Shown here: positions 25,770 through 32,969 of the stretch, piece by piece
Position numbering within the stretch: position 1 is the stretch's first letter
Layout: each line of letters opens with the position of its first letter
Source of the DNA: Alphaproteobacteria bacterium
GTDB lineage: Bacteria > Pseudomonadota > Alphaproteobacteria > Thalassobaculales > Thalassobaculaceae
DNA length: 32,969 nt
Assembly: GCA_016780745.1 (NCBI GenBank)
Contig: JADHLJ010000002.1
Coordinates: 1-32,969 of the forward strand
Direction of reading: 5' to 3'
Made by a program: the position numbers and the translations under genes
The notes under the pieces: generated by a model
The model's database searches: none
Told to the model about the DNA's origin: nothing
The model's input: the letters and a program-made list of their open reading frames with translations, nothing else

Positions 25770-26100
25770 GCGCCCCAAACCCCGCCATACGGTGCAAACC
25801 GCATGGACTTAATTAAGGCTACCCGACTGCTTACGCAGCGAGGCGCGCCTCAGCATAGTTGTCATTCGCAACTACAATATGGCCCGATATCGGTGGTACC
25901 ATGCCGAGCGAAAGCTACATCTTTACCACGCGCGTCGATCCTATTTCGCCCCCTCGGGTTCCGCCGGAAAACCGTTCCGCCGGAGAGTTGGTGGAGGCGC
26001 CGGGTACCGCCCCCGGGTCCGCAACGCTTATTCCATGCTCCATTTATCGCCATAGTCGGCAAGCCGACGCCTAAACTTACAGGTACAAGGGGGGGCTTGA
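25770..26100 (-). ncRNA. ssrA: Circularly permuted two-piece tmRNA gene (alphaproteobacterial ssrA)
   Basis: On the minus strand the acceptor piece comes first, ending in CGCCTCCACCA with the encoded CCA at 25991-25989, after a T-arm-like GGACCCGGGGGCGGTACCCG. After a ~35-base intervening spacer the coding piece begins GGGGGCGAAATAGGATCGAC at 25953. GGGGGCG pairs with CGCCTCC to rebuild the acceptor stem. The tag frame GCG..TAA runs 25869-25831 and encodes ANDNYAEARLAA, preceded by TGTAGTT as expected upstream of a resume codon. A CCATGCGGT/ACCGTATGG hairpin (25806-25785) follows the tag. The 5' and 3' outer ends are estimates. tmRNA rescues stalled ribosomes and marks products for ClpXP. Confidence 0.95.
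25831..25869 (-). other. tmRNA proteolysis-tag reading frame (ANDNYAEARLAA)
   Basis: Twelve codons plus TAA within the coding piece: Ala resume codon GCG, then AAT GAC AAC TAT GCT GAG GCG CGC CTC GCT GCG. The C-terminal LAA is the ClpX-recognised end, and the N-terminal AND-N-Y part is where an SspB adaptor is expected to bind. Confidence 0.95.
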
Positions 26101-26131
26101 AAAGGTCTCGCGCGCGGCGAGTACATTCAGG

Positions 26132-27664
26132 CTAATCGTCGGCCCGTCCGAGCCAGGCCAGGACCCGCCGCCGGGCCTCGCGAAAGACCCAGTCCCAGTC
26201 GCCTTGATCGGGCGGAAACACGCGCTCGGTGGCGCTTAGAATGGCTTCCTTGTCGCCGATCATCGGTGGCCAGGACCGGGTGCGATCAACGATCACGGTT
26301 CTGGTACCCAACGCCGAGGCAAGATTGGCCGTCGTGGTCGACGGCGCCACCACGCCGTCGAGCACGCGACACAGTGCCGCGAGCTGCTCGAAATCGTTTC
26401 TAAGGTCGATGCCGTCCAGCTTGACGATCTCGGCGCCGAACAGGGTTTTCGCTTTTTCGATATCCTCGCGGTCATCATCGAATTGCAGACTGACAAAACA
26501 GCATTCCTTGATCGACAGCACCGGACCCCAGTACTCGATGATGGGGTAGAATCGGGCTCGGCTCGGCGTGATCAGGCCACTGCGCCAGAACAGGCCGATT
26601 ACCGGTCGGCCTTGGGCGATTCGGGAAAGTTGCTCGCTCCAGGTTGATACCTGATCGGCGTCGGCCATTAGATATCCGCCCGGCGCGACTGGTTCCCGGT
26701 GATCTTCATCGAAGGCATGCGGCAGACTGGCGAGTTCGATATGGCAATTGGGGGAATTTTCGTCCCGGGAGAGCCAGGCGTAATTGAAATGCGGATGCTG
26801 ACCAACGACCCGACGCGAGTAGGCGGAGATGGTGGCGTCCGGGAGTGAGCGCGCGAACAACGTCACCAACCTGGGGTCGGTCTCGATGGTCACCGCCGCC
26901 GCCTCGCGGATCAGACGCGGGAGATACGCGCCGAAAAAGAACTGGTCGCCGACGCCTTGCTCGCTGCAGACCAAAATGTGTTTGTCGGCCAGCGGCTCGC
27001 CTTGCCAGCGTGGCAGCGTGAGGTTGCGTTTCGGGGAATCCGGAATTGCCGGATCCAGGCGCGCCTCGTAAGCGGCCCAACCTTCGCGGTAGCGGCCAAG
27101 CGCCAACAAGGTGAAAGCGCGATTGAGCCGAAGCTGGGCCGTGTTCGGATCCAGTGCGATGGCTTGGTCCATGTAAACCAGCGCCTCGGCCTCGCGCTGC
27201 AATTCCGCCAACGCTTCGGCAATATTGGCGAGGACCGAGGCATCGCCGGACGCAAGCCGTGTCAAATGCTGGTTGAGGCGGATGGCGGTCTCGAATTCAT
27301 GCTCGAAATGCGCAAGTCCCGCGAGCTCGGCGAGGAGCCGCGGATTGCCGGGCGCCAGCGCGAGGCCGCGCTTCAAGACCCGGATGGAGGCGTTGGATTC
27401 GCCCAGGTCGCGCAGCGCGCGGGCCCAGCCGATCGCAGCGATGTCCAATGCCGGCAGCCGCGTGGAGATCTCCGCGAACAAGTCCGCCGCCTCGTTAAAC
27501 CGCCCAGCCGCGTGATGCGCGCCGGCGAGATGCAGCTGGATCTCCGGATCGCCCGGATGATCGGCCAGCAACCGCGCCAGTCGCGCCCGCGCCTCGCCCA
27601 GCCGTCCACGACCAAGCAGGTTAAGCGCCGCGTCGAGTTTCGGCCTTTCGCTCGCGGGTATCAT
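26132..27664 (-). CDS. Tetratricopeptide-repeat protein with glycosyltransferase-like C-terminal domain
   Basis: A 510-residue protein. Residues ~1-215 are TPR-type helices, e.g. ARLLADHPGDPEIQLHLAGA, LKRGLALAPGNPRLLAELAG, MDQAIALDPNTAQLRLNRAF and the closing LGRYREGWAAYEARL. After a linker (LPRWQGEPLADKHILVCSEQ) a second domain of ~280 residues shows GVGDQFFFGAYLPRL, GRPVIGLFWRSG and a late segment with VLDGVVAPSTTTANLASALG, the arrangement seen in TPR proteins fused to a GT-B/GT9-like fold. The catalytic role is not established. I prefer the ATG at 27664 with AGGTGA upstream over a TTG six codons earlier. It ends 32 bases before the tmRNA, and is divergent from thyA. Confidence 0.82.
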   Translation of the reverse strand: MIPASERPKLDAALNLLGRGRLGEARARLARLLADHPGDPEIQLHLAGAHHAAGRFNEAADLFAEISTRLPALDIAAIGWARALRDLGESNASIRVLKRGLALAPGNPRLLAELAGLAHFEHEFETAIRLNQHLTRLASGDASVLANIAEALAELQREAEALVYMDQAIALDPNTAQLRLNRAFTLLALGRYREGWAAYEARLDPAIPDSPKRNLTLPRWQGEPLADKHILVCSEQGVGDQFFFGAYLPRLIREAAAVTIETDPRLVTLFARSLPDATISAYSRRVVGQHPHFNYAWLSRDENSPNCHIELASLPHAFDEDHREPVAPGGYLMADADQVSTWSEQLSRIAQGRPVIGLFWRSGLITPSRARFYPIIEYWGPVLSIKECCFVSLQFDDDREDIEKAKTLFGAEIVKLDGIDLRNDFEQLAALCRVLDGVVAPSTTTANLASALGTRTVIVDRTRSWPPMIGDKEAILSATERVFPPDQGDWDWVFREARRRVLAWLGRADD

Positions 27665-27829
27665 TCGGGTTTCACCTGGCAAGAGACGAGATCATGACAA
27701 GATATAGTGGCTGAAAACGTCTAAATCACAAATTTTAGCGTATCGATGCTTGCGATCAGGCGTTACTCATTAGAGAATGCCAGGCGTGTTTCGCGGCGAA
27801 TTCAGCCTAGGATTAGACAGAGGTTACAG

Positions 27830-28624
27830 GTGCGGCAATATCTCGACCTGATGCGATTGGTGTTGGAGACCGGCGCGGACCGGGAGGACCGGACGGGTAC
27901 CGGCACTCGCTCGATTTTCGGCCATCAGATGCGCTTTTATCTGGCCGAGGGATTTCCCTTGTTGACCACCAAGAAGCTGCATCTGAAATCGATCATCCAC
28001 GAGCTGCTCTGGTTTCTTTCGGGGGATACCAATATCCGCTATCTCCAGGATAACGGCGTGCGGATCTGGAACGAGTGGGCGGACGAGAACGGCGATCTTG
28101 GTCCGGTCTATGGGGCGCAATGGCGCTCTTGGCCGACGCCGGATGGCGGCACGGTCGATCAGATCCAAAACCTTATCGCCGACATCAAGCGCTCGCCGAC
28201 CTCGCGCCGCCATATCGTTACCGCTTGGAACCCCGGCGACATGCCGGACATGGCGCTGGCGCCCTGTCATTGTCTGTTTCAGTTCTACGTCGCCAACGGC
28301 AAGCTTTCCTGTCAGCTCTACCAGCGCAGCGCCGATATCTTTCTCGGCGTGCCGTTCAATATCGCGTCCTACGCGCTGTTGACGATGATGGTCGCGCGGG
28401 TCTGCGGGCTGCAACCCGGCGAGTTCATCCATACCCTCGGCGACGCGCATCTCTACAGCAACCATCTCGACCAGGCACGCTTGCAGCTGGAACGCGCGCC
28501 GCGGGAATTGCCGGCGATGGCGATTGACCCGACGATCGATGACATCTTCGACTTTGCCTACGAGAGTTTCGACCTCCTTGGCTACGATCCCTATCCGCAT
28601 ATCCCCGCCAAGGTCGCGGTCTGA
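27830..28624 (+). CDS. thyA: Thymidylate synthase
   Basis: The 264-residue folate-dependent enzyme that methylates dUMP to dTMP. The catalytic cysteine is Cys146 in [14 protein letters not shown]. Also visible are [69 protein letters not shown] and the C-terminal [10 protein letters not shown] chose the GTG at 27830 because AGAGG lies 6 bases upstream and the length then equals the E. coli protein; an upstream in-frame start at 27746 would add a 28-residue tail rich in arginine that the family lacks. It lies 17 bases before folA, so methylene-folate consumption and dihydrofolate recycling are encoded together. Confidence 0.97.
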   Translation: MRQYLDLMRLVLETGADREDRTGTGTRSIFGHQMRFYLAEGFPLLTTKKLHLKSIIHELLWFLSGDTNIRYLQDNGVRIWNEWADENGDLGPVYGAQWRSWPTPDGGTVDQIQNLIADIKRSPTSRRHIVTAWNPGDMPDMALAPCHCLFQFYVANGKLSCQLYQRSADIFLGVPFNIASYALLTMMVARVCGLQPGEFIHTLGDAHLYSNHLDQARLQLERAPRELPAMAIDPTIDDIFDFAYESFDLLGYDPYPHIPAKVAV

Positions 28625-28641
28625 GAAACCGGATACCCATC

Positions 28642-29160
28642 ATGTCGATCAACGCTCCCGCCATCGTCATCGTTGTCGCGGTCGCCGATAACGGCGTGAT
28701 CGGGGCGGATGGAGGCATGCCTTGGCGCCTGTCGGGTGATCTCAGGCGGGTGAAGGCGCTGACCATGGGCAAGCCGCTGATCATGGGGCGGCGCACCTAT
28801 GAGTCGATTGGCCGTCCGCTTCCCGGTCGCAAGACAATCGTGCTGACCAGCGATCCCGCGTTTGATGTCGAGGGTGTGACCGTCGTGGCGGATTTCGACG
28901 CGGCGTTGGACGCGGCGAGAATGGCGGCGGCGGAAATGGGAACGGATGAGATCATCGCCTTCGGCGGGGCCGGGATCTATGCGCTCGCTCTTCCGGTGGC
29001 GGAGCGTATTGAGTTGACCGAGATCCACGCCCGTCCCGAGGGCGATACGCTGTTCCCGGAATTCGAGCGTCAGGAGTGGCGGGAGGTGTCTCGCGAGACC
29101 CACCCCGGCGGTTCGGACGAGCCGCCACATGACTACGTCACCTTGGCTCGGGGCGTTTAG
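28642..29160 (+). CDS. folA: Dihydrofolate reductase
   Basis: A 172-residue NADPH-dependent enzyme that regenerates tetrahydrofolate from the dihydrofolate made by ThyA. It shows VVAVADNGVIGADGGMPWRL, the catalytic acid Asp33 in RLSGDLRRVKALTMG, KPLIMGRRTYESIGRPLPGR and the NADPH-binding AFGGAGIYALALPVAERIEL. A C-terminal stretch RETHPGGSDEPPHDYVTLAR completes the fold. ATG at 28642, 17 bases after thyA. The arrangement is a common bacterial pair. Confidence 0.96.
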   Translation: MSINAPAIVIVVAVADNGVIGADGGMPWRLSGDLRRVKALTMGKPLIMGRRTYESIGRPLPGRKTIVLTSDPAFDVEGVTVVADFDAALDAARMAAAEMGTDEIIAFGGAGIYALALPVAERIELTEIHARPEGDTLFPEFERQEWREVSRETHPGGSDEPPHDYVTLARGV

Positions 29161-29187
29161 CGCGGGCAATTGGCGGGAGGGCTACCG

Positions 29188-29748
29188 GTGAGTGACGGCG
29201 GGCGAGGCGAGACACCAACCATCCGGGCAATGCGCGAGAGTGATGGCGGGCCTGTCTTCGAGATCTATCGTCAGGGTATCGCGACCGGACACGCGACCTT
29301 CGAGAAGGATATTCCGGCGGATTGGGTGACCTGGTTCGCCTCGCGTTTGCCCCATGGTCGGCTGGTCGCGGAAAGCGCGGGCCGGATTGTCGGGTGGTCG
29401 GCGCTCTCACCGGTTTCCGCCCGCGCCGTCTATGTCGGGATTGGCGAGGTCAGTGTCTATGTCGCCGACGGGGCGCATGGCCTGGGTGTCGGGCGCGCTT
29501 TGCTCGGTGCCCTGGTCGAGGCTTCCGAGGTCGCCGGCATGTGGACCCTGCAAGCCAGTATCTTTCCAGAGAATCAGGCCAGCGTGGGTCTGCACGAGCG
29601 TTTCGGTTTCCGCCATATGGGCACCCGCCGGCGGATCGCCTGGATGAGCTATGGCCCGATGGCCAACCAATGGCGAGACACTGTCATCCTGGAGCGCCGC
29701 AGCGTCGTCGCGGGGATCGAACCACCCCATGTCGAGGGATCGCGTTAA
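29188..29748 (+). CDS. GNAT family N-acetyltransferase (phosphinothricin acetyltransferase-like)
   Basis: A 186-residue acetyl-CoA-dependent acetyltransferase. The start of the fold TIRAMRESDGGPVFEIYRQG, then IATGHATFEKDIP, VAESAGRIVGWSALSP, the acetyl-CoA loop GAHGLGVGRALLGALVEA and a C-terminal NQASVGLHERFGFRHMGTRR follow the Pat/Bar (PPT acetyltransferase) pattern. Characterised relatives acetylate phosphinothricin, methionine sulfoximine or similar amines; the true substrate here is unknown. I chose the GTG at 29188 because GGGAGG lies 7 bases upstream; a TTG at 29170 is the alternative. It follows folA by 27 bases and faces the methyltransferase gene. Confidence 0.87.
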   Translation: MSDGGRGETPTIRAMRESDGGPVFEIYRQGIATGHATFEKDIPADWVTWFASRLPHGRLVAESAGRIVGWSALSPVSARAVYVGIGEVSVYVADGAHGLGVGRALLGALVEASEVAGMWTLQASIFPENQASVGLHERFGFRHMGTRRRIAWMSYGPMANQWRDTVILERRSVVAGIEPPHVEGSR

Positions 29749-29771
29749 GCCGTTGGAAGACGCGGCTGGGA

Positions 29772-30542
29772 TTAATCGGTGTCGCGTCGCGCCATGGAAG
29801 AGCTGCGTGTGGATGTCGCGGGAGCACGGCCCGCCGCCGCCGGAAGCAGCGCGCGAGCGCGGGCGCGGAGCGGGCGGGGCTTGGTGGTGGCGTAAATTTG
29901 CTTGCTGGCCTCGATGATCACCACGCCGCCGAGCTGTTTGAACCAGCGGGCGCCGATATCCTCGATCCCATAGGCCGAGCGCTGCACGATGCGCCAGGGA
30001 TAAGGCGGCACATAGAGCGCCCGCGTGGTTAGGGTCGGGGTGAACATATTGGCCCGGAGCAAACGCGAAAGTTGGAACGATGAATAGGGATGGCCGTGGC
30101 CGAAGGGTGTCCGCTCAAGCCGCGCCCAGAGCCCGGCCCGGTTTGGTACCACGACCAGCAGGCGGCCATTGCCGGTCAGGACCCGCCAGATCTCGTGCAG
30201 CATCGGGCGGAGTTGCTCGCTGCATTCAAGACCGTGAACCAGCAGAACCCGGTCGACCGACACATCCTCGAGAGGCAGCTCGCCCTCCTCGGCGAGCGCG
30301 ACGAGGCCTCGCCCTTCGCTTGGCCAGTGCAGGACGCCCTGCTGGGCCGGCATCAGCGCGAAGAGTCGTTCCGCCTCGTCCCGGAACGGTCGCAGATACG
30401 GCGTTGCGTAGCCCAAGCCGAGCATGGTCATGCCACCGACATTCGGCCAGATCCCGCGAATGCGCCGGCGAATCAGGCGCCGTGCCACTTGGCCCAGCGG
30501 GCTGCCGTAAAAATCCCAGAGATCGACGGCATCGTTATACAT
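29772..30542 (-). CDS. Class I SAM-dependent methyltransferase-like protein
   Basis: A 256-residue protein resembling the methyltransferase often found near gloB in alphaproteobacteria (from memory). The opening MYNDAVDLWDFYGSPLGQVA leads to motif I-like TMLGLGYATPYLRPF, then DVSVDRVLLVHGLECSEQLR and MLHEIWRVLTGNGRLLVVVP, which correspond to motifs II-III. The glycine motif is short and degenerate. The last ~40 residues are rich in Ala, Arg and Ser and look disordered. ATG at 30542 has GGAG 6 bases upstream. It lies 25 bases after the enolase-superfamily gene on the same strand. Substrate unknown. Confidence 0.8.
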   Translation of the reverse strand: MYNDAVDLWDFYGSPLGQVARRLIRRRIRGIWPNVGGMTMLGLGYATPYLRPFRDEAERLFALMPAQQGVLHWPSEGRGLVALAEEGELPLEDVSVDRVLLVHGLECSEQLRPMLHEIWRVLTGNGRLLVVVPNRAGLWARLERTPFGHGHPYSSFQLSRLLRANMFTPTLTTRALYVPPYPWRIVQRSAYGIEDIGARWFKQLGGVVIIEASKQIYATTKPRPLRARARALLPAAAGRAPATSTRSSSMARRDTD

Positions 30543-30567
30543 ATCGGCTCCGTCGCGGCGGGTCGCC

Positions 30568-31662
30568 TCAGACCCGATAAGTCTTGATCAGATCCGGATC
30601 CGGCTCGATCCCGAGGCCCGGCCCGGACGGCACGCCGAAGACGCCGTCGACCGGGTCATAGACACCGGGATAGAAATCGGCCTCGGGGGTGATGAAGATC
30701 CGCTCGATCAGGCCGGGATTGGGCAGCGCTTGGGCGAGATGCAGGGTGGCCAGGAAACCAGGGCCGAAATACGGCGAATGCGGCATGATCTGCACGCCGA
30801 ACGACTCGCACAACGCCGCGACCTTGCGAAACTCTGTGATGCCGCCGACCTTGGTGACGCTGGGCTGGGCATAGTCGACGGCGCCGGCCTCCAGCATGTT
30901 GCGAAACTCAAAGCCGGTGCAGGCGTTCTCCCCCGCCGCGACGGCCACGCCGGTATCCTCGCGCAGCTGGGCCAGGGCTCGGAAATCCTCCGGCGGGTTG
31001 ATCGGCTCCTCGATCCAATGCAGGTCGTATTCGGCGAAGGCCAGGGTCATCTCCCGCGCCTTCTCCGGCGTCCAGGGACAGTTGGTATCGACCATAATCT
31101 TCAGATCCTCGCCGCCGGCCTCGCGGGCGGCCCGCACCTCGGGCACCGCGATCTCATGCAGCTTTGCGAGGCCATATCCAAGGCTGGTCGCGTGATTGAC
31201 CCGATCGGCGACAAGCTCCGGATCCTCATAGCGGAACAGGCTGGCATAGGCCGGGACCTTGGTATCGCCCGAGGCGCCGAGCATCTGATACAGCGGTATC
31301 CCCGCCGCCTTCGAGGCGATATCCCAGAGCGCGATATCCATGCCGGAAATCGCGAACATGGTGATCCCGTAGCGCCCGAATATGTGCAAGGCCCGCTGCA
31401 GGTCATGGCTGATCCGAGCGATGTCCCGGGGGTCGCGGCCGATCACCCGGGGCGCGACCATGTGCTTGACCGCCTCGGCGACGGCACGGCGGCATTGAAA
31501 CGAGAACGCGTCGCCCCAGCCTGTGATGCCGGCGTCGGTTTCCACCTTGATCAGACAGAAATCAAGCTTGCCCCAGTTGAGGAACCCCACCTCGCCCTGC
31601 TTGGAAACACCCCGATCAAAGGGCATTTCGAGCTCGATAACCTCCACATTTGTAATCTTCAT
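30568..31662 (-). CDS. Mandelate racemase/muconate lactonizing enzyme family protein (enolase superfamily)
   Basis: A 364-residue enolase-superfamily enzyme that would start catalysis by removing a proton next to a carboxylate. Metal ligands are Asp192 in IMVDTNCPWT, Glu218 or Glu219 in WIEEPINPPEDF and Glu245 in AAGENACTGFEF. The strand-2 base motif reads K167-L-H169 rather than the usual K-x-K, and QPSVTKVGGITE has Ser268 where many mandelate racemase-type enzymes have Asp before the His dyad partner (His295 in MPHSPYFGPG). The ATG at 31662 has GGAGG 8 bases upstream; the longer open frame adds 54 unlikely residues. Dehydratase or epimerase of a sugar acid or amino acid derivative; substrate unknown. 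Confidence 0.9.
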   Translation of the reverse strand: MKITNVEVIELEMPFDRGVSKQGEVGFLNWGKLDFCLIKVETDAGITGWGDAFSFQCRRAVAEAVKHMVAPRVIGRDPRDIARISHDLQRALHIFGRYGITMFAISGMDIALWDIASKAAGIPLYQMLGASGDTKVPAYASLFRYEDPELVADRVNHATSLGYGLAKLHEIAVPEVRAAREAGGEDLKIMVDTNCPWTPEKAREMTLAFAEYDLHWIEEPINPPEDFRALAQLREDTGVAVAAGENACTGFEFRNMLEAGAVDYAQPSVTKVGGITEFRKVAALCESFGVQIMPHSPYFGPGFLATLHLAQALPNPGLIERIFITPEADFYPGVYDPVDGVFGVPSGPGLGIEPDPDLIKTYRV

Positions 31663-31780
31663 GTCTCTCGCCTCCGCTAAGTCCGCCGGATCATAGCCCC
31701 GGCCCTGGTCGATGCGAAAGGTTGATGCTAGGTTGCCGCTCCCGTCAGAGACCGCCCGCGAAACTAACGGAGAGAGCCAC

Positions 31781-32551
31781 ATGGCCCCGTTCGAGATCAT
31801 TCTGGTTCCCGCGATGTCCGACAATTACGTCTATCTGGCGCATGACGCCGATACGGGCGTGACCGCCGTCGTCGACCCCTCGGAAGCAGAGCCCGTGGAA
31901 GCCGCGTTGACGGCCCGGGGCTGGAAGCTGACCCATATTCTCAACACCCATCATCATCTCGATCACACCGGCGGCAATGCCTGGCTGGCCGAGAAATACG
32001 GCGCCACTCTGATCGGTCCGAAGTCGGAAACCGCGCGGATCGCCAACATGGATATCACCGTTGTCGAGGGCGATACCGTCGATGTCGGTGGCCATAAGGG
32101 CGCGGTCTACGAGACGCCGGGTCATACCAAAGGCCATATCGCGTTCTGGTTCGCGGATTCCGACGCGCTGTTTTGCGGCGACACTTTGTTCGCGCTGGGT
32201 TGCGGGCGGGTCTTCGAAGGCACCATGGAGCAGATGTGGGACTCGATGTTGAAGCTGCGCGCGGTGCCGGGGACCGCGCAAGTTTATTGTGGTCATGAAT
32301 ACACACTCTCGAACGCGCGTTTCGCGCTCAGCGTCGACCCCGACAACACGCGCTTGCAGGCCCGTGTCCACGAATTCGAGGTCATGCGCGAGCGCGGCCA
32401 ACCGACGATCCCGACGGTCCTGGCGGATGAGTTGGACACCAACCCGTTCCTGCGGGCCGACGACCCGACGCTCGCCGCCGCGATCGGTATGCCTGGCGCC
32501 GACCCCGTCGCGGTGTTTGGCGAGGTGCGTACCCGCAAGGACAATTTCTGA
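31781..32551 (+). CDS. gloB: Hydroxyacylglutathione hydrolase (glyoxalase II)
   Basis: A 257-residue metallo-beta-lactamase-fold enzyme that hydrolyses S-lactoylglutathione to lactate and glutathione. The zinc-binding motif is NTHHHLDHTGGN (55-66, with His57, His59, Asp61 and His62). ETPGHTKGHIAFWF, ALFCGDTLFALGCGRVFEGT and VYCGHEYTLSNARFAL carry the remaining metal and glutathione contacts, and the C-terminal domain contains PTVLADELDTNPFLRADDP. ATG at 31781 follows GGAGAG. The neighbouring GST gene suits a glutathione-linked role. The 118 bases to the divergent enolase-superfamily gene must hold both promoters. Confidence 0.95.
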   Translation: MAPFEIILVPAMSDNYVYLAHDADTGVTAVVDPSEAEPVEAALTARGWKLTHILNTHHHLDHTGGNAWLAEKYGATLIGPKSETARIANMDITVVEGDTVDVGGHKGAVYETPGHTKGHIAFWFADSDALFCGDTLFALGCGRVFEGTMEQMWDSMLKLRAVPGTAQVYCGHEYTLSNARFALSVDPDNTRLQARVHEFEVMRERGQPTIPTVLADELDTNPFLRADDPTLAAAIGMPGADPVAVFGEVRTRKDNF

Positions 32552-32622
32552 TTTAAGGCCAGCGCGATCCGGGCATTGTGTCCGGCATCCAATCCAACCC
32601 GTATCTTTTAGAGGCACGCGTG

Positions 32623-32969
32623 ATGAAACTCTTCCATGGTGGCGGCTCGCCCTTTGTTCGCAAGGTGATGGTGGTGGCCCACGAGACCGGCCAGGTCGAC
32701 AAGTTGGAGCTGCTGAATGGCGGCACCACGCCGATCGAGCCCAACCCGGAGCTGACCAAACGGAACCCGATCGGCAAGATCCCGGCATTGATCCTCGATG
32801 ACGGCACCGCGCTGTCGAACTCGCCGGTGATTTGCGAGTATCTCGACAGCCAGCATTCCGGCGCCAAGATGCTTCCGGCCTCCGGCGCGGCGCGTTGGGA
32901 GGCTCTGCGGCTCCAGGCGATCTGCGACGGCCTGATGGATGCCGCGGTGAACAACCGCTACGAGACCAT
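32623..32969 (+). CDS. Glutathione S-transferase family protein (partial, C-terminus outside window)
   Basis: The first 115 codons. The thioredoxin-like N-domain is readable: MKLFHGGGSPFVRKVMVVAH, RNPIGKIPALILDDGTALSN (cis-Pro loop) and SPVICEYLDSQHSG, followed by the start of the helical domain (ARWEALRLQAICDGLMDAAV). Ser9 in GSPFVRKV is in the place of the usual catalytic Ser/Cys. ATG at 32623 has GAGG 8 bases upstream; an in-frame GTG lies one codon earlier. It follows gloB by 71 bases. Confidence 0.88.
   Translation, partial: MKLFHGGGSPFVRKVMVVAHETGQVDKLELLNGGTTPIEPNPELTKRNPIGKIPALILDDGTALSNSPVICEYLDSQHSGAKMLPASGAARWEALRLQAICDGLMDAAVNNRYET

Noticed and set aside
25859-26135. Small plus-strand frames between sspB and the TPR gene
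   Set aside because: They are antisense to the tmRNA, whose tag, acceptor stem and CCA are all identifiable.
27746-27829. Upstream extension of thyA and a possible TTGCGA/GAGAAT promoter near 27750-27780
   Set aside because: The extension is not conserved-looking and the GTG at 27830 matches family length. The promoter hexamers match consensus too weakly to call.

Overview
The window reads as a dense, GC-rich bacterial chromosome segment from an alphaproteobacterium, most likely a Rhodospirillales-like lineage (inference). The best evidence is a circularly permuted two-piece tmRNA gene with the tag ANDNYAEARLAA, an alphaproteobacterial-type SspB adaptor, many short CTTGA-loop palindromes of the kind scattered through alphaproteobacterial genomes, and frequent GTG starts. 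No phage, plasmid, IS element or CRISPR array was seen.

Positions 1-15407, all on the minus strand, form a purine-use cluster. Read 5'->3' it is hiuH, xdhA, xdhB, xdhC, guaD, an ABC importer (ATPase, two permeases, BMP-family binding protein), an ADA-family adenine deaminase, a cysteine desulfurase, a luciferase-like flavin oxidoreductase, an SMP-30-type protein and a sulfatase that runs off the left edge. Joints are tight (overlaps of 4 and 8 bases, gaps of 3-16) except for 80 bases before the binding protein and 131 bases with a terminator-like hairpin after it. The logic is uptake of purine bases or nucleosides, deamination of adenine to hypoxanthine and guanine to xanthine, oxidation to urate by XdhAB, and hydrolysis of 5-hydroxyisourate by HiuH. 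The urate-oxidising enzyme is not recognisable in the window. The cysteine desulfurase probably supplies the sulfur that XdhC delivers to the molybdenum cofactor.

Positions 15408-16156 are a non-coding divergent intergenic region. It holds an AT-rich stretch with a perfect spaced inverted repeat, then a tandem array of 160-base units ended by hairpins. Positions 16157-21220 (plus strand) look like one catabolic operon: epoxide hydrolase-like, MmgE/PrpD, VOC-fold protein and a double-length CaiB/BaiF CoA-transferase. Its substrate is unknown.

Positions 21255-27664 (minus) hold a TPR protein, the tmRNA gene ssrA, sspB, class I fumarase, an inverted-repeat element, a class III aminotransferase and a small alpha/beta hydrolase. 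The tmRNA gene lies directly upstream of the gene for the adaptor expected to recognise its tag. Positions 27830-29748 (plus) hold thyA, folA and a GNAT acetyltransferase. Positions 29772-31662 (minus) hold an enolase-superfamily enzyme and a methyltransferase. Positions 31781-32969 (plus) hold gloB and the start of a glutathione S-transferase gene.
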